This document shows, one piece after another, positions 63,681 to 64,000 of a DNA stretch of 64,000 bases (its first letter is position 1; each line of letters opens with the position of its first letter). Under the pieces are notes generated by a model that was given only the letters and a program-made list of their open reading frames with translations, did not search any database and was not told the origin of the DNA. Made by a program: the position numbers and the translations under genes. Source of the stretch: Prevotella sp. 10(H) (lineage in GTDB: Bacteria; Bacteroidota; Bacteroidia; Bacteroidales; Dysgonomonadaceae). Location: assembly GCF_000711235.1 (NCBI RefSeq), contig NZ_JOMI01000003.1, positions 744,001-808,000 on the forward strand, read 5' to 3'.

Positions 63681-64000
63681 TTATTTCACAATGATTTTCT
63701 TTCCGTTAGATAATGTTATGATACCGTCTTCTACGATGCGGTCACCGGATTTAAGTCCATCTGTCACAACATAATTTTTTCCGTCAGGGGTAGGGATAAC
63801 CGAAATCAGTGTAGATACTACAGAGTCGCCTTGTACTTTATATACCAGATATTTGTTTTGTTGTGTGAATGTTGATTTCTGAGGAATAAGGATAGTGCTG
63901 TCGATATTCCTTGGAATAGACAAATTACCACTGAATCCGCTTCTCAGTACTCCGTGAGGATTAGGGAATTCAGCTCTTAGCGTAACCGAACCTGTATTAA
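63681..64000 (-). CDS. RND periplasmic adaptor subunit, N-terminal part beyond window
   Basis: The open frame reaches the right edge; the visible C-terminal 105 residues read SVTLRAEFPNPHGVLRSGFSG...IPRNIDSTILIPQKSTF, then VTDGLKSGDRIVEDGIITLSNGK. This is the barrel and membrane-proximal end of MexA/AcrA-type adaptors. The internal Met near 63921 is not the start. It is the first gene of the operon with the RND pump and channel. Confidence 0.92.
   Translation of the reverse strand, partial: NTGSVTLRAEFPNPHGVLRSGFSGNLSIPRNIDSTILIPQKSTFTQQNKYLVYKVQGDSVVSTLISVIPTPDGKNYVVTDGLKSGDRIVEDGIITLSNGKKIIVK

Noticed and set aside
1-64000. CRISPR array or prophage
   Set aside because: No spaced identical repeats, cas genes or phage structural genes are visible; the only phage-like trace is the integrase fragment at 48455-48640.

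Overview
This window reads as a chromosomal segment of an AT-rich Bacteroidales bacterium, plausibly Dysgonomonas or a relative. The signs are TAnnTTTG-type promoter -7 boxes, S46 dipeptidyl peptidase, a DUF3667 protein, DUF4494, DUF4988, LytTR/LytS-type two-component genes, surface lipoproteins with acidic residues after the lipobox Cys, and a TonB receptor/BtuG-type vitamin B12 locus. The genus is an inference; nothing in the window fixes it. Most genes are ordinary housekeeping or transport genes. Both window edges cut a gene: a pentapeptide-repeat protein on the left and an RND adaptor on the right.

Layout. 1-2.6 kb (minus): pentapeptide protein, tsaC, GNAT, HAD-like phosphatase, recR. 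2.6-3.0 kb: gene-free stretch with a duplicated palindromic element. 3.0-6.3 kb (plus): ABC exporter, SUFU-domain protein, voltage-gated cation channel. 6.4-10.1 kb (minus): S46 peptidase and oligosaccharide flippase. 10.3-13.3 kb (plus): acyl-CoA synthetase and hemW. 13.4-17.6 kb (minus): S16 with a long Ala/Glu tail, S20, tRNA-Glu, a LytTR response regulator, and two LytS-type kinases, one of which lacks its phospho-acceptor His. The divergent neighbour is a CstA-family transporter. 19.5-23.3 kb: M23 peptidase, NAD(P)HX repair enzyme, B3/4-domain protein.

23.4-28.2 kb is a cobalamin-riboswitch-headed, overlapping operon for late corrinoid synthesis and salvage: cobQ, cobD-type decarboxylase, cbiB, PduO-type adenosyltransferase, cobU. 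28.3-39.7 kb holds an AlkZ-like protein, DUF3667, a lipoprotein, a lepA-headed operon ending in speA, an NTPase, a tyrosine phosphatase lipoprotein and a Spy-like protein. 40.1-48.3 kb is a second cobalamin-riboswitch operon of outer-membrane parts: btuB-like receptor, BtuG-like propeller lipoprotein, and three further surface lipoproteins, the last a DUF4988-like/propeller fusion. Together the two riboswitch operons couple cobamide capture at the surface to corrinoid processing in the cytoplasm. The inner-membrane BtuCDF and CobS/CobT/CobC are not in the window.

48.4-49.0 kb is a mobile-element scar: a tyrosine-recombinase C-terminal fragment abutting an IS3-family remnant whose transposase has lost its centre by internal deletion. 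49.0-64 kb: GT4 glycosyltransferase, DUF4494-YggS-OxyR cluster, tRNA-Ala, small genes (TlpA-like, NTF2-like, TspO), a duplicated-domain spondin lipoprotein, rubrerythrin, a SulP transporter with a possibly structured leader, and a tripartite RND efflux operon running off the right edge.

Most worth a second look: the accessory lipoproteins of the B12 uptake operon, the paired active/degenerate LytS kinases beside a CstA transporter, the internally deleted IS3 element, the covarying palindromes at 2.7-2.85 kb, and the leader before the SulP gene.
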